Assembly (NCBI RefSeq): GCF_023558375.1
Contig: NZ_CP083761.1
Coordinates: 2,350,001 to 2,414,000 of the forward strand
DNA length: 64,000 nt
Source of the DNA: Chroococcidiopsis sp. CCMEE 29
GTDB lineage: Bacteria; Cyanobacteriota; Cyanobacteriia; Cyanobacteriales; Chroococcidiopsidaceae
Direction of reading: 5' to 3'
Below the pieces are notes generated by a model. That model was not told where the DNA came from. It did not search any database and was given only the letters and a program-made list of their open reading frames with translations. Shown here one piece after another: positions 26,442 to 35,348 of this stretch. Each line of letters opens with the position of its first letter. The stretch's first letter is position 1. The translations under genes and the position numbers were made by a program.

Positions 26442-26459
26442 CCGCAAACTTTAAAAATT

Positions 26460-26993
26460 TCACCTTGCTCGTCGCTCCGGGTCGCGATGGGTTTTGGATT
26501 CATAAGTAATGACACTTATACTGCCGTCAGCCTCCATATACGCCGCCTTGACCTGAGCTAAGTTATCTACCCCTTGCTGGCGCAACTGGCTCATCAATTC
26601 ATCCTCTGTAATCAACTCTCGGCGTAGGTTGCGGTGGAACGTATGACCATTCTTCACTAGCGGCAAAGGCGGAGGATTCAGCAAGCGCTGAAAGGCTGGA
26701 AATTGGTAACCAAGCCAGTTGAGAAAGTAGCTCCAGAAAATCACAGTTCCTACCAAAATCACTCCTTCTGTGATTGAGGTATAGTTGCTTGCCATTGCAT
26801 TCTGGGCTGCTTCAGCGAACAACACAACTACAAGCAGATCGGCAATTCCGAGCGTGCTTAGTTGTCGGGTGGGGACGAGGCGTAAAACTGAAAAAAGTAC
26901 CAAGTAAACCAGCGACGCGCGGATAATCAGTTCAGCGATAGGAATACTGGGAACAAACAGTTCCTTCCAATTAATATTGAACCATGTGTCCAT
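26460..26993 (-). CDS. DUF421 (YetF-type) membrane protein
   Basis: 177 residues: two or three N-terminal membrane helices (IAELIIRASLVYLVLFSVLRLV; EGVILVGTVIFWSYFLNWLGY) and a soluble YetF-like domain (LLNPPPLPLVKNGHTFHRNLRRELITEDELMSQLRQQGVDNL, then VKAAYMEADGSISVI). Family members sit in the cytoplasmic membrane and are often stress- or sporulation-linked in other phyla; the biochemical role is unknown. Its stop lies about 20 bp from the porin remnant. Confidence 0.85.
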   Translation of the reverse strand: MDTWFNINWKELFVPSIPIAELIIRASLVYLVLFSVLRLVPTRQLSTLGIADLLVVVLFAEAAQNAMASNYTSITEGVILVGTVIFWSYFLNWLGYQFPAFQRLLNPPPLPLVKNGHTFHRNLRRELITEDELMSQLRQQGVDNLAQVKAAYMEADGSISVITYESKTHRDPERRAR

Positions 26994-27123
26994 CAGCTTT
27001 TTGTTTTATCTTTATTTCTGCAATTCCATTGCTCAAATCAACGATATCAGGGTTACTAAAAGCGGCATCCTGCTAGGACTAGAGTAGCTTATAGCACACA
27101 CAAATCAGCGATCGCACTCAGTT

Positions 27124-28224
27124 TTATTGCATCTGTCGCAAGACTTGTCGAATTTGTTCTGCAGGCACTTGATCGGTTACGGTTACTGCACCAATCTGGT
27201 TAGGGAGGACAAATCGCACTCGCCCCGCCTTGACTTTCTTATCGGTTTGCAAGGAGTCTATAATCGCTTCGATATCTACCCCAGCTGGTAGTTGCGTGGG
27301 CAGCCCAGTTTTTTGAATTAGAGCTAGCTGACGCTCTTGCGCTGCTTGTTCCCATAACTGAAGGTTAACAGCCAACTGACCTGCTGCTACCATGCCGATC
27401 GCCACTGCTTCACCATGATTAACTACACGATAACCAGTCAAGCTTTCAACCGCATGACCAATCGTATGCCCATAGTTAAGAATTGCCCGCAGTCCAGCTT
27501 CTTTTTCATCCTTACCGACAACATCAGCTTTAGCTTGACAGGAACGGGATAGAATTTCTTGCAATAAACCTGTGTCTAGGTAGCGAAGTTGATCCAGGCG
27601 ATCGCTCTGTTCCATCTGGATAAACAACTGGGCATCCCAAATGATGCCATACTTGATTACCTCTGCCATTCCAGCTCGAAACTCCCGCACAGGCAGCGTG
27701 TTCAATACCTGGGGGTCAACTAAAACCAGTCGCGGCTGATGGAATGCTCCAATCAGGTTTTTGCCTTGGGGATGATTGACACCGGTTTTACCCCCAATCG
27801 CCGCATCAACCATCGCCAACAGTGTGGTTGGCACTTGCACAAAGTTAATGCCACGCAGCCAAGTAGCAGCAGCAAAGCCAGTCATGTCCCCAATTACACC
27901 CCCACCCAAGGCAACCATTGTTGAGGAGCGCTCCAGGCGGTTTTCTAGCGCTGCGTCATAAAGTTTTTGGATTGAGGTGAGGGTTTTGTAGCGTTCACCT
28001 GCTGGAATAGTGCAGCGATTAACTTCAAAGCCAGCCGATTGGAGGGAGGCGATCACTCGCTCACCGTAGTGCCGAAAAATTGCCGGATTGGAAACCACCA
28101 AGACTTTTTTACCCAAATTCAGGTTGGCGATCAATTGACCAAGTTGATCCAGCCCCTGGGAGGCGATCGCAATGTCGTAAGACTGTTGCGGTAAATTTAC
28201 ACGAATAACCGAATGCATGCTCAA
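27124..28224 (-). CDS. aroB: 3-dehydroquinate synthase
   Basis: Second step of the shikimate pathway: DAHP to 3-dehydroquinate, using NAD+ and a divalent metal. Recognisable stretches are [58 protein letters not shown] (metal Glu) and [12 protein letters not shown] (metal His). 366 residues, standard. Divergent from petL across 88 bp. Confidence 0.96.
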   Translation of the reverse strand: MSMHSVIRVNLPQQSYDIAIASQGLDQLGQLIANLNLGKKVLVVSNPAIFRHYGERVIASLQSAGFEVNRCTIPAGERYKTLTSIQKLYDAALENRLERSSTMVALGGGVIGDMTGFAAATWLRGINFVQVPTTLLAMVDAAIGGKTGVNHPQGKNLIGAFHQPRLVLVDPQVLNTLPVREFRAGMAEVIKYGIIWDAQLFIQMEQSDRLDQLRYLDTGLLQEILSRSCQAKADVVGKDEKEAGLRAILNYGHTIGHAVESLTGYRVVNHGEAVAIGMVAAGQLAVNLQLWEQAAQERQLALIQKTGLPTQLPAGVDIEAIIDSLQTDKKVKAGRVRFVLPNQIGAVTVTDQVPAEQIRQVLRQMQ

Positions 28225-28312
28225 CCCCTAATCAAAGCTCCACCCGTCGGCTGTATTCTACTCCACTTGATGTTTCAATAGTTTTAGTAGTGGATTCTCG
28301 TGGAATATAAAA

Positions 28313-28408
28313 ATGTTTGGAGTAATAGCTTACATAGTTATCTTGGCTGGCTTTTTTGCCCTCGCTGTGGGGCTGCTGTTTGGTCTGCGTGCTGTCAAGT
28401 TAATCTAA
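28313..28408 (+). CDS. petL: Cytochrome b6f complex subunit VI (PetL)
   Basis: A 31-residue, single-helix protein (begins MFGVIAYIVILAGFFALAVG, ends GLRAVKLI). The pattern - a short polar start, one hydrophobic helix, then a LFGLRxxKxx end - matches cyanobacterial PetL, a peripheral small subunit that stabilises the thylakoid b6f dimer. The gene is short and easily missed. It lies alone between divergent aroB and a convergent radical SAM gene, followed by a hairpin. The Shine-Dalgarno is weak (GTGGA). Confidence 0.85.
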   Translation: MFGVIAYIVILAGFFALAVGLLFGLRAVKLI

Positions 28409-28420
28409 CGAGGATGGGGT

Positions 28421-28442
28421 GATAGGGAGAATTTACCCTATC
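28421..28442 (+). terminator. Hairpin downstream of petL
   Basis: GATAGGG / CCCTATC stem with an 8-nt loop, 12 bp after the petL stop and between convergent genes. There is no clear U-tract, so its strength is uncertain. Confidence 0.55.
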
Positions 28443-28464
28443 TCCTCACTCCTCACTGAATGAA

Positions 28465-30060
28465 TTAACTGACCAAAGCATTCGATTTGACGGTTTGATT
28501 CACCTCAGACTGCTGAGCCTGCAGTTCTGCCTCTGCTGCCAGAAACTCAGTCAATTGACTTTCAATCTGGTTGCGTACAATCTGGCGATACTCCAAGAAA
28601 TGCTCGTTATGGGCACAGACGGTAATGTAATGCTCCCATACTGCCGGGTTACGTTTGAGGATGCTGAATAGGTGGTGCCAAAACTTCCAGCGGGTACTAC
28701 GTTTGAAACCTTGTCGCCAAACAACAATCAGTAGTGCTCGTAGATCCACCCAAGTTGGTAGCTTGAAGGGGGCTTTGCACTTTGGTGCGCCTAGGATCAG
28801 AAAACAGCGATAGTTTCGATCCAAGAAGCGATGAGCATCGTACAACTCCCAGAACGCCTCGACATATTCCCTAGCAATGTCTTCTAGGGGTCTAGTGGGG
28901 ATAAAGTTCATTAAAGTCGTCTGGTTGATGTTGCCACCTTTACCCCGCAAACGCCCTTCTTTTTCCAGTCGATGCCACAGAGCAGTGTTCGGTAGAGCTT
29001 GTAGCATAGCGAAGGTAGTGGTAGGAATTGCTGTTTGTTCAGCAAACCGAACAATGCGATCGCCTGAACCAGATTTTTCCCCATCAAAGCCGATAATAAA
29101 CCCAGCCATCGGTCGCAACCCCGCCCGCGTGATTGCTTCTACTGACTCTGCCAGAGAACTGCGAGTATTTTGGAATTTCTTTGTCAGCTGCAAACTTTCT
29201 TCATCTGGTGTTTCAATCCCCAGAAACACTGCATCAAAATTGCACTCCACCATCAGATCCATCAATTCTGGATCTTGGGCGAGGTCAACAGAGGCTTCGG
29301 TATTAAATCGGAAAGGATACTTGTGTTCTGCTTGCCAGATTTTTAGCTGTTTAAGCAACAACTTAACATTTCGCTTGTTACCGATGAAATTATCATCTAC
29401 CATGAATACACCGCGCCGCCAACCCAGTTCGTACAGATAATCCAACTCTGCTAACAGCTGTGCTGGGGTTTTAGTTCGAGGCTTACGACCATAGAGAACA
29501 ATAATGTCGCAGAATTCGCATTGAAACGGACACCCCCTAGAAAACTGGATTGACATAGAATCGTAGGCATCAAATTCCAACAAGTCAAAGCGAGGAACGG
29601 GGGTTGTTGTCACATCTGGTTTTTCTGTGGTGCGGAAAATGCCACTGGTGTCGCCTCTTTGAATTGCCTCTACAAACATTGGCAGGGTAATTTCCCCTTC
29701 ATCCAAAATTAGATAATCAGCCCCAGCTGACAAAGCTTCGTCAGGAACAGATGTTGGGTAGGGACCACCCACGGCAACCCGTTTGCCGCGCTGTTTTGCT
29801 ACCCTGATTTGGTTTAATAAGTCTTCTTTCTGGACAATCATGGCAGAGAAAACTACCACATCTGCCCATGCCCATTCTTCTTCTGTGACTGCCCTGATGT
29901 TGCGATCCACCAGCTTGAACTCCCATTCTTGGGGCAAAATGGCAGCGACTGTAACCAAACCCAAAGGTGGTAACAAAACTTTGCGATTAACTAATTCCAA
30001 GATTTTTTCGTAAGACCAAAAGGTTTTGGGAAAGAGAGGATAAACCAGTAAAACTCGCAT
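28465..30060 (-). CDS. B12-binding-domain radical SAM protein
   Basis: 531 residues. An N-terminal cobalamin-binding Rossmann-like domain (residues about 1-145: MRVLLVYPLFPKTFWSYEKI; VAVGGPYPTSVPDEAL) precedes the radical SAM core, whose 4Fe-4S ligands are C177, C181 and C184 in RGCPFQCEFCDI. A C-terminal region of about 150 residues follows, typical of the group with a DUF4070 tail. Members include methylases and ring-forming enzymes; the substrate is unknown here. The canonical B12 DxHxxG motif is not evident, which is usual in this group. Genome context gives no pathway. Confidence 0.88.
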   Translation of the reverse strand: MRVLLVYPLFPKTFWSYEKILELVNRKVLLPPLGLVTVAAILPQEWEFKLVDRNIRAVTEEEWAWADVVVFSAMIVQKEDLLNQIRVAKQRGKRVAVGGPYPTSVPDEALSAGADYLILDEGEITLPMFVEAIQRGDTSGIFRTTEKPDVTTTPVPRFDLLEFDAYDSMSIQFSRGCPFQCEFCDIIVLYGRKPRTKTPAQLLAELDYLYELGWRRGVFMVDDNFIGNKRNVKLLLKQLKIWQAEHKYPFRFNTEASVDLAQDPELMDLMVECNFDAVFLGIETPDEESLQLTKKFQNTRSSLAESVEAITRAGLRPMAGFIIGFDGEKSGSGDRIVRFAEQTAIPTTTFAMLQALPNTALWHRLEKEGRLRGKGGNINQTTLMNFIPTRPLEDIAREYVEAFWELYDAHRFLDRNYRCFLILGAPKCKAPFKLPTWVDLRALLIVVWRQGFKRSTRWKFWHHLFSILKRNPAVWEHYITVCAHNEHFLEYRQIVRNQIESQLTEFLAAEAELQAQQSEVNQTVKSNALVS

Positions 30061-30376
30061 GTCTTTTTAAACCTCCTCTTGTGATTGCTAGTCTAAGCTG
30101 ACTTGATTAAGCCTAGTTGACTTTTCCAAGGCAGTTGTAGTTTCCTGATTAATTGACGAATAAGCTTGAGCTGGAAAGTATGGCAAGAATTGTATTTGAT
30201 CGATCTACACATGGTACAGGGACAGCATGGCTAGCCTTAGCTTACACCCTGTAGCCGTTTCAGCCATACACCTAGGTGGCAAGCATCGTAGGTGTTGATA
30301 GACAGGAGGTGGTGAATAGTATCAGTATCTTGTTCTCAAGCTTCTCAAGACTAGCTGTAAATAAATTGAGCTAAAT
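30061..30376. other. Intergenic region upstream of the DUF2142 gene
   Basis: 316 bp between divergent genes. A strong AGGAGGTGG at about 30305 precedes a GTG-start frame of only 20 codons that ends just before the DUF2142 ATG; this could be a leader peptide or chance. No other feature seen. Confidence 0.4.
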
Positions 30377-31747
30377 ATGAAGAGAAATATCTTTAAATTC
30401 ATTCTGCCTGAAAATGCGATTGTTGTCATAGGAATAATATTTGGAATTTTATTTATACTAATTACTCCTCCTTTTCAAGCTCCTGATGAGTACAACCATT
30501 TCTATCGTTCTTTCCAAGTATCGGAACTGCGTGTAGTAGCAGAAGCGCACCAATATAGAACTGGAGGATTTTTGCCAGAGAGCCTTGTAACTACTGCCCA
30601 AAAAGTATCTAATGGTATACCCGCCCACCCCGAAATTAAGCAGAACATAGAAGATATTTTCTCACTGCTTAATTTACCTCTTGAAAGTAGTAGGGTTTTT
30701 GTAGATTTCTCGAATACTTCTCTCTATTCTCCTGTTCCTTATTTACCTCAGGCTATAGGCATAGCGTTGGGACGAATTATCGGTATGTCCCCTATACTAC
30801 TTATGTATATGGGTAGAAGCTTGAACCTGTTTACTTGGATATTTCTTATTTATCTTTCTATTAAAAATTCTCCTTTATTTAAATGGTCTTTGTTTTTATT
30901 AGCATTATCTCCTATGTCCTTGTTCTTGGCGTCATCTCTCTCAGCAGATGCCGTGACAAATGGATTGTCATTTCTGCTTATTTCTGTTTTTTTAAACTAT
31001 ACCTTTGAACAGAAAATAATAAATAAAGTTGATATTTCTATTGTATTCTTTATTTCTATACTATTATCCCTTTCCAAGCTGGTTTATTTTCCTTTGGTTT
31101 TTTTGTACCTATTAATACCAGTAAAAAAAATTGGAAGTAGAAAAAAATATTTTACAATATTTGCTTTGTTAGTTTTAACGACTGTGGCTGCATTTGTCTT
31201 GTGGTGGTTATTTTCTATAAAAGATAAAGCACAAATCCCACCCATTCCTAATGTTTCACTAAGAGACCAGCTACTTTTTATTCTTACGAATCCTCTAAAT
31301 TTTATAAAAGTAATTTCAAATACTATATCTGTATATGGATATATGAAACTAGAGGAATTTGTCGGCAAACTAGGGTGGTTAGATACACATTTGCCGACGT
31401 TTCACTTCCAATTATACTTATTAATGTTGTTGTTTGTTTCCTTTGTTAGTAAGCAGAAGAATATAATAATGGCTTTCAAGCAAAGGATTATTATTCTTGC
31501 TACCTTACTGCTGAATGCAATGTTTATTGCTACTATCCTATATCTCGCTTGTACGCCTGTAGGGTGGAGTAGAGTTGAATGCTTCCAAGGGAGATACTTT
31601 ATACCTCTATCTCCTCTTTTGTTTTTATTATTTTATAACGGCAAAATTAATTTCAATACAAGTAAATTTAGTATATTTATAATCGCCTATTCCATATTTT
31701 CGTTAGCTTTAACAGCATCTGTGCTGTTGCAGCGGTATTATGTATAG
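30377..31747 (+). CDS. DUF2142 family polytopic membrane protein
   Basis: 456 residues with about 11-12 hydrophobic helices. The family-typical N-terminal segment is PPFQAPDEYNHFYRSFQVSE, and C-terminal stretches include GRYFIPLSPLLFLLF. Such proteins resemble GT-C glycosyltransferases and occur near polysaccharide genes; activity is unproven. Base composition is clearly AT-richer than the flanking genes, with many poly-T runs, which suggests recent acquisition. No polysaccharide cluster surrounds it. Weak Shine-Dalgarno. Confidence 0.82.
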   Translation: MKRNIFKFILPENAIVVIGIIFGILFILITPPFQAPDEYNHFYRSFQVSELRVVAEAHQYRTGGFLPESLVTTAQKVSNGIPAHPEIKQNIEDIFSLLNLPLESSRVFVDFSNTSLYSPVPYLPQAIGIALGRIIGMSPILLMYMGRSLNLFTWIFLIYLSIKNSPLFKWSLFLLALSPMSLFLASSLSADAVTNGLSFLLISVFLNYTFEQKIINKVDISIVFFISILLSLSKLVYFPLVFLYLLIPVKKIGSRKKYFTIFALLVLTTVAAFVLWWLFSIKDKAQIPPIPNVSLRDQLLFILTNPLNFIKVISNTISVYGYMKLEEFVGKLGWLDTHLPTFHFQLYLLMLLFVSFVSKQKNIIMAFKQRIIILATLLLNAMFIATILYLACTPVGWSRVECFQGRYFIPLSPLLFLLFYNGKINFNTSKFSIFIIAYSIFSLALTASVLLQRYYV

Positions 31748-31754
31748 TAAACTG

Positions 31755-32720
31755 CTAATTTCGCTTAACCTCTGGATATCTACCAGGAATCCCACTAATT
31801 TTTAAAACATCACTGAGGGTCGCACAGTAGTTTGGCAACCCAAAGCTAGCTGGGTTGATTATGTTTTCGTAAGTAAAATGCCGATAGTTCAAACAGAACC
31901 GATCCCAAGCAGCCATTTGAATGCGAAACAAAACAATCAACAGGTTTGCTAATGATAGAGACAGAGGAGTGCGAAAGTAAACTTTTTTATTCAGATAGGC
32001 GCAAACCTCGTCTACTGCCTGGTTTACAGTCAACCGCTTTTGACCTAAAACAAAGGAACGCGACTGATTGCGGTCTGGGGGATTACCAATTAAGTATTGT
32101 ACTACTGGGGCAATGTCTCGTCCGTGGATAAAGTGGAAACTACCGTCGGCTTGGAAAAAGCGAATTAAGTTAATCCATTTTGTTACTTCTGGTAAGCCAG
32201 CGGAAAGATGAGAATAAGGTTTTTGGGCATCGCCTCCCAGTACCAAGGTAGGAAAGAGAACAGTGATTTGGGGAGCGATCGCTAGTTTCGACAATTGCTG
32301 TAAGCATTCATACTTGGAACGAATATAGTCAGTACCAATTTCGCCTGCTTCCTTGAGTAAATTGTGATGGCGATCGAGAACACTAGCAGTAGAAAAATAA
32401 ATTACCTGCTGACATCTGGCTGGATCGAGCAGGTTTAATAATTCAATTGTCTTATTGACATTGATCTCAAATATGTCTGCACCACCCCAAACAGTAGCTG
32501 CTAAAACAGCAACGTCTACAGTTTTAAGCAAGTCAGCAAACTGCTCAATTCCATGCATATCACCTTGCAGCACAGTAACGCCTGGGCGATACTGGGTATC
32601 CACTTGCAGTTTCTTCGGATTCCTGACCAGTAAATATAGCTCGTAATCAGTTTCCTGAATCAATGCTTCACTAAGATAGTGACCAATGCAGCCACTTGCG
32701 CCAGTTATTAAAATTCGCAT
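31755..32720 (-). CDS. NAD(P)-dependent epimerase/dehydratase (extended SDR)
   Basis: 321 residues. The Rossmann motif ITGASGCIGHYLSEAL is at residues 4-19. Further SDR elements are LQGDMHG, VAVLAATVWGGADIFEINV and VIYFSTASVLD. The usual YxxxK active site appears as YIRSKYECLQQL (Y132, K136). Substrates in the family are nucleotide sugars or flavonoid-like ketones; not assignable here. It converges on the DUF2142 gene with 7 bp between. Confidence 0.85.
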   Translation of the reverse strand: MRILITGASGCIGHYLSEALIQETDYELYLLVRNPKKLQVDTQYRPGVTVLQGDMHGIEQFADLLKTVDVAVLAATVWGGADIFEINVNKTIELLNLLDPARCQQVIYFSTASVLDRHHNLLKEAGEIGTDYIRSKYECLQQLSKLAIAPQITVLFPTLVLGGDAQKPYSHLSAGLPEVTKWINLIRFFQADGSFHFIHGRDIAPVVQYLIGNPPDRNQSRSFVLGQKRLTVNQAVDEVCAYLNKKVYFRTPLSLSLANLLIVLFRIQMAAWDRFCLNYRHFTYENIINPASFGLPNYCATLSDVLKISGIPGRYPEVKRN

Positions 32721-32724
32721 GAAG

Positions 32725-32747
32725 AGGGGTTAGGGTTTAGGGGTGGG
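32725..32747. repeat. GGGGTTA heptamer array between the epimerase and four-helix-bundle genes
   Basis: Three to four degenerate GGGGTTA units. The inverted CCCTAAC array is at 33152-33173, so the four-helix-bundle gene is bracketed by inverted heptamer arrays. Confidence 0.75.
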
Positions 32748-32789
32748 TTTTTTGTTAAAATATATACAAACAAGAAAAATAATACTGAG

Positions 32790-33164
32790 ATGAAGGTTAG
32801 TAGTTTTCGAGACTTGCGGATTTGGCAAGTTGGGATGGAATTAGCGGTTGAGGTATATCATCTAACTCAGAAATTCCCAAAGCAAGAAATATATGGATTG
32901 TCATGCCAGATACAGAGAGCTGTAATTTCTATACCCTCTAATGTGGCAGAGGGTCATGCAAGAGATTCAACCAAAGAGTTTCTCCATTTTCTTTCAATAG
33001 CACTAGGTTCCTTGTTTGAACTAGAAACTCAACTGCTTTTAGCAGGTAGATTAGGATACCTGGCTCAGAAGGATTTAGAGATTGTTCTATCGAAAACAGA
33101 AGAAATTGGCAGAATGATTAGGGGATTACAGAAGTCGTTAAAAGCAAAGCTCCCTAACCCCTAA
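32790..33164 (+). CDS. Four helix bundle protein (23S rRNA intervening-sequence/S23 family)
   Basis: 124 residues of the diversity-associated four-helix bundle family: [20 protein letters not shown], then [40 protein letters not shown] and [18 protein letters not shown]. Family members form pentamers and are often found in rRNA intervening sequences or with accessory elements; the function is unknown. The C-terminus (KLPNP) and the TAA stop are encoded by a CCCTAAC heptamer array (33152-33173). The 3' end overlaps the convergent hemE by 4 bp. Confidence 0.88.
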   Translation: MKVSSFRDLRIWQVGMELAVEVYHLTQKFPKQEIYGLSCQIQRAVISIPSNVAEGHARDSTKEFLHFLSIALGSLFELETQLLLAGRLGYLAQKDLEIVLSKTEEIGRMIRGLQKSLKAKLPNP

Positions 33165-33173
33165 CCCCTAACC
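33152..33173. repeat. CCCTAAC heptamer array at the ends of two convergent genes
   Basis: Three CCCTAAC units. The array contains the TAA stop of the four-helix-bundle gene (33162-33164) and the TAG stop of hemE (complement of 33161-33163). Confidence 0.85.
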
Positions 33174-34213
33174 TTGAGTTGCTTTGCCGTTTCAAAGAAG
33201 AACGCTACATTTTCTTCGGGAGTGTTGGGGAGAACGCCGTGACCGAGATTTAGAATATGTCCTCGGTTACCAGCTTTACGAACAGTGTCATAGATGCGAT
33301 CGCGGATAAACTCTTTGGAACCAAACAATACTCCTGGATCGAGATTTCCCTGAACTTTGATATCCTTCCCTAATCTAACCCGTGCCTCTGCCATATCAAC
33401 TGTCCAGTCTACGGTGACAATATCGGCACCAGACTTTGCCATTCTCTCCAGCAAACCTGCACTACCACTGACAAGCAGAATCAGGGGCGTATCTGGATGG
33501 GTCTGTCTAACTTGCTGGAACACACGTTGCTGATAGGGTAGAGCAAACGTTTCATAATCTTGAGGACTCAGCTGACCTGCCCAAGAATCAAACATCTGAA
33601 CAACTTGGGCACCGCAGTCAATTTGGTAGCGGACATAGACTGCGATCGCATCAGCCAATTTTCCTAGCAGTTGATGCAGCATCACGGGGTCTGAGAACGC
33701 CATGCCTTTGATGTTGGAGTAGGTTTTTGAGCCCTTTCCTTCCACTGCATAAGCCGCTAACGTCCACGGCGCACCTACAAAGCCTAGCACCGCCGCTTTG
33801 TCTCCCACTTCTTGCCGCAGTTCCTGCAAAATTTCTTTGATAAACGGCAGGGACTCTGCGGGTTCTAGAGGGCGTAGCCGATCAACTTGTGCTTGGCTGC
33901 GAATCGGCGAGTCAATAATTGGTCCCTTGCCTTCAGCGATGTCCATTTCAATACCCAAGCCGGGCAACGGTGTGACAATATCTGAAAATAGAATGACTCC
34001 ATCTGGCTGGAACGCTTTCCAAGGTTGAAGTGAAATCTCAATCGCAACTTCTGGTATTTCTGAGCGATCGCGAAATGAAGGATACTTATCCCGCAACTCC
34101 CTATAAGCTTTCATATAGCGACCAGCTTGTCGCATCATCCATACGGGCGGACGTTCTAACACTTCACCACGAGTAGCCCGCAGCAAGTAGGGAATTTGGG
34201 TTGAAACGGTCAT
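33161..34213 (-). CDS. hemE: Uroporphyrinogen decarboxylase
   Basis: Decarboxylates the four acetates of uroporphyrinogen III to coproporphyrinogen III on the route to haem and chlorophyll. Signatures [34 protein letters not shown] and [19 protein letters not shown] are present. 350 residues, typical. The last codon and stop are supplied by a heptamer array, so the C-terminus (LKVRG) may differ from the ancestral one. The LD-carboxypeptidase gene is 27 bp upstream on the same strand. Confidence 0.96.
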   Translation of the reverse strand: MTVSTQIPYLLRATRGEVLERPPVWMMRQAGRYMKAYRELRDKYPSFRDRSEIPEVAIEISLQPWKAFQPDGVILFSDIVTPLPGLGIEMDIAEGKGPIIDSPIRSQAQVDRLRPLEPAESLPFIKEILQELRQEVGDKAAVLGFVGAPWTLAAYAVEGKGSKTYSNIKGMAFSDPVMLHQLLGKLADAIAVYVRYQIDCGAQVVQMFDSWAGQLSPQDYETFALPYQQRVFQQVRQTHPDTPLILLVSGSAGLLERMAKSGADIVTVDWTVDMAEARVRLGKDIKVQGNLDPGVLFGSKEFIRDRIYDTVRKAGNRGHILNLGHGVLPNTPEENVAFFFETAKQLKVRG

Positions 34214-34240
34214 TTAACTGTTTTACCTTAATTTAATTTT

Positions 34241-35269
34241 TTATGCATCTGCTAGCTTATCATTCTCAGATTGCCCTGTTTTGGCAAACTTCAAGCTTAA
34301 GGTTCCCTGATCGCCATCCAAAGTTGCCTGTATACCAACTGGTAAAGCAGCATTGGAACCATCGTGACCAAAAGGCAGATTGGAGACGATGGGAATATTC
34401 AAATCACCCAGGCGATCACTTAGCACTTCCTCAATGGTCAAGCTAGAGATATTGGGCGGAGCTTCGCAGCGGCTAAAGCGCCCTAATGCTATTCCTCTGA
34501 CTTTGGAAAACGCACCACTTAAGCGCCATTGCGTCAATAGTCTATCGATGCGATAGGGAGCCTCTGTCACATCTTCCAAGGCAAGAATAACATCATCCAA
34601 GCCAGGTTGGGCTCGGGTACCGAGTAGATGGGTGGCAACTGTAAGATTAGCTGGTAGCAGCATACCGGTAGCGATGCCGCCACCCCAGCCTACACCCTCA
34701 AGCGGGGGTAAGGGGCGACCTTCTACCAGATCAAATAATCGTTGAATTGACCAATCTGGCTCAGAGGCAAGCGTTGTCAGCACCGGACCATGAATGCCCG
34801 AAATACCTTCTAGGCTGAGGCTCCAGAGTAGACAAGTAATGTCAGAAAAGCCAATGAGCCACTTGGAATTTTGGATTTTAGATTTTGGATTTTGGAGCCA
34901 CTTGCGTGCGGGGGTCCCCCCCGTTGAGCAAAGTGGCGTGATTTTGGATAGTTCTGTTTCCTGTTTTGTTTGCCAAGTCCAGTCTTCTAGGATTCTGGCG
35001 CTGCCGTAACCGCCTCTGGCGCAGAGGATGCCGCGACATTTTGGGTCTTTCCAAGCGCTAAGTAGCTGATGGCGGCGGGTTTCATCTGTCCCAGCTAAAT
35101 AGCCCCAGCGGTCATCAATATCTGGGCTAAGTTCTACTTGGTAGCCGCGTGATCGCCAAATCTCCACTCCTTGCTGGAAGGTATCCCATTCTCGCAAACC
35201 ACCGCTCGGAGCAATTACCCGAAGCAAGTCACCAGGTTTTAAAGGCAGTGGAGGTTGGCAGTATTTCAT
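34241..35269 (-). CDS. Murein LD-carboxypeptidase (peptidase S66) with a repeat-derived insert
   Basis: Releases the terminal D-Ala from L,D-linked murein tetrapeptides during peptidoglycan recycling. S66 features are GGLREWDTFQQGVEIW, ILCARGGYGSARIL, GFSDIT (nucleophile Ser about 142), LALEDVTEAPYRID (Glu) and LPFGHDGSNAAL (His). 342 residues, about 35-40 longer than related enzymes, because residues about 100-136 are encoded by a palindromic element and a TTTTGGA repeat (34868-34937). The insert lies just before the nucleophile motif but does not break the frame. Probably cotranscribed with hemE. Confidence 0.88.
   Translation of the reverse strand: MKYCQPPLPLKPGDLLRVIAPSGGLREWDTFQQGVEIWRSRGYQVELSPDIDDRWGYLAGTDETRRHQLLSAWKDPKCRGILCARGGYGSARILEDWTWQTKQETELSKITPLCSTGGTPARKWLQNPKSKIQNSKWLIGFSDITCLLWSLSLEGISGIHGPVLTTLASEPDWSIQRLFDLVEGRPLPPLEGVGWGGGIATGMLLPANLTVATHLLGTRAQPGLDDVILALEDVTEAPYRIDRLLTQWRLSGAFSKVRGIALGRFSRCEAPPNISSLTIEEVLSDRLGDLNIPIVSNLPFGHDGSNAALPVGIQATLDGDQGTLSLKFAKTGQSENDKLADA
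34868..34896. repeat. TTTTGGA repeat inside the LD-carboxypeptidase gene
   Basis: Four degenerate TTTTGGA/TTTTAGA units, read on the minus strand as QNPKSKIQNSK. It abuts the palindrome at 34897. Confidence 0.8.
34897..34937. repeat. GC-rich palindromic element (family B) inside the LD-carboxypeptidase gene
   Basis: Nested arms GCCACT/AGTGGC, TTGC/GCAA and CGGGGG/CCCCCG in 41 bp, the same architecture and length as the element at 8109-8149. Confidence 0.8.
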
Positions 35270-35348
35270 TTCTTAATTTCGCGGTCTAGAGTCAAAATAG
35301 TAAGCTCTAATTTTAGAATGATCGAAATATGACTGTAGGGAACGAAAC

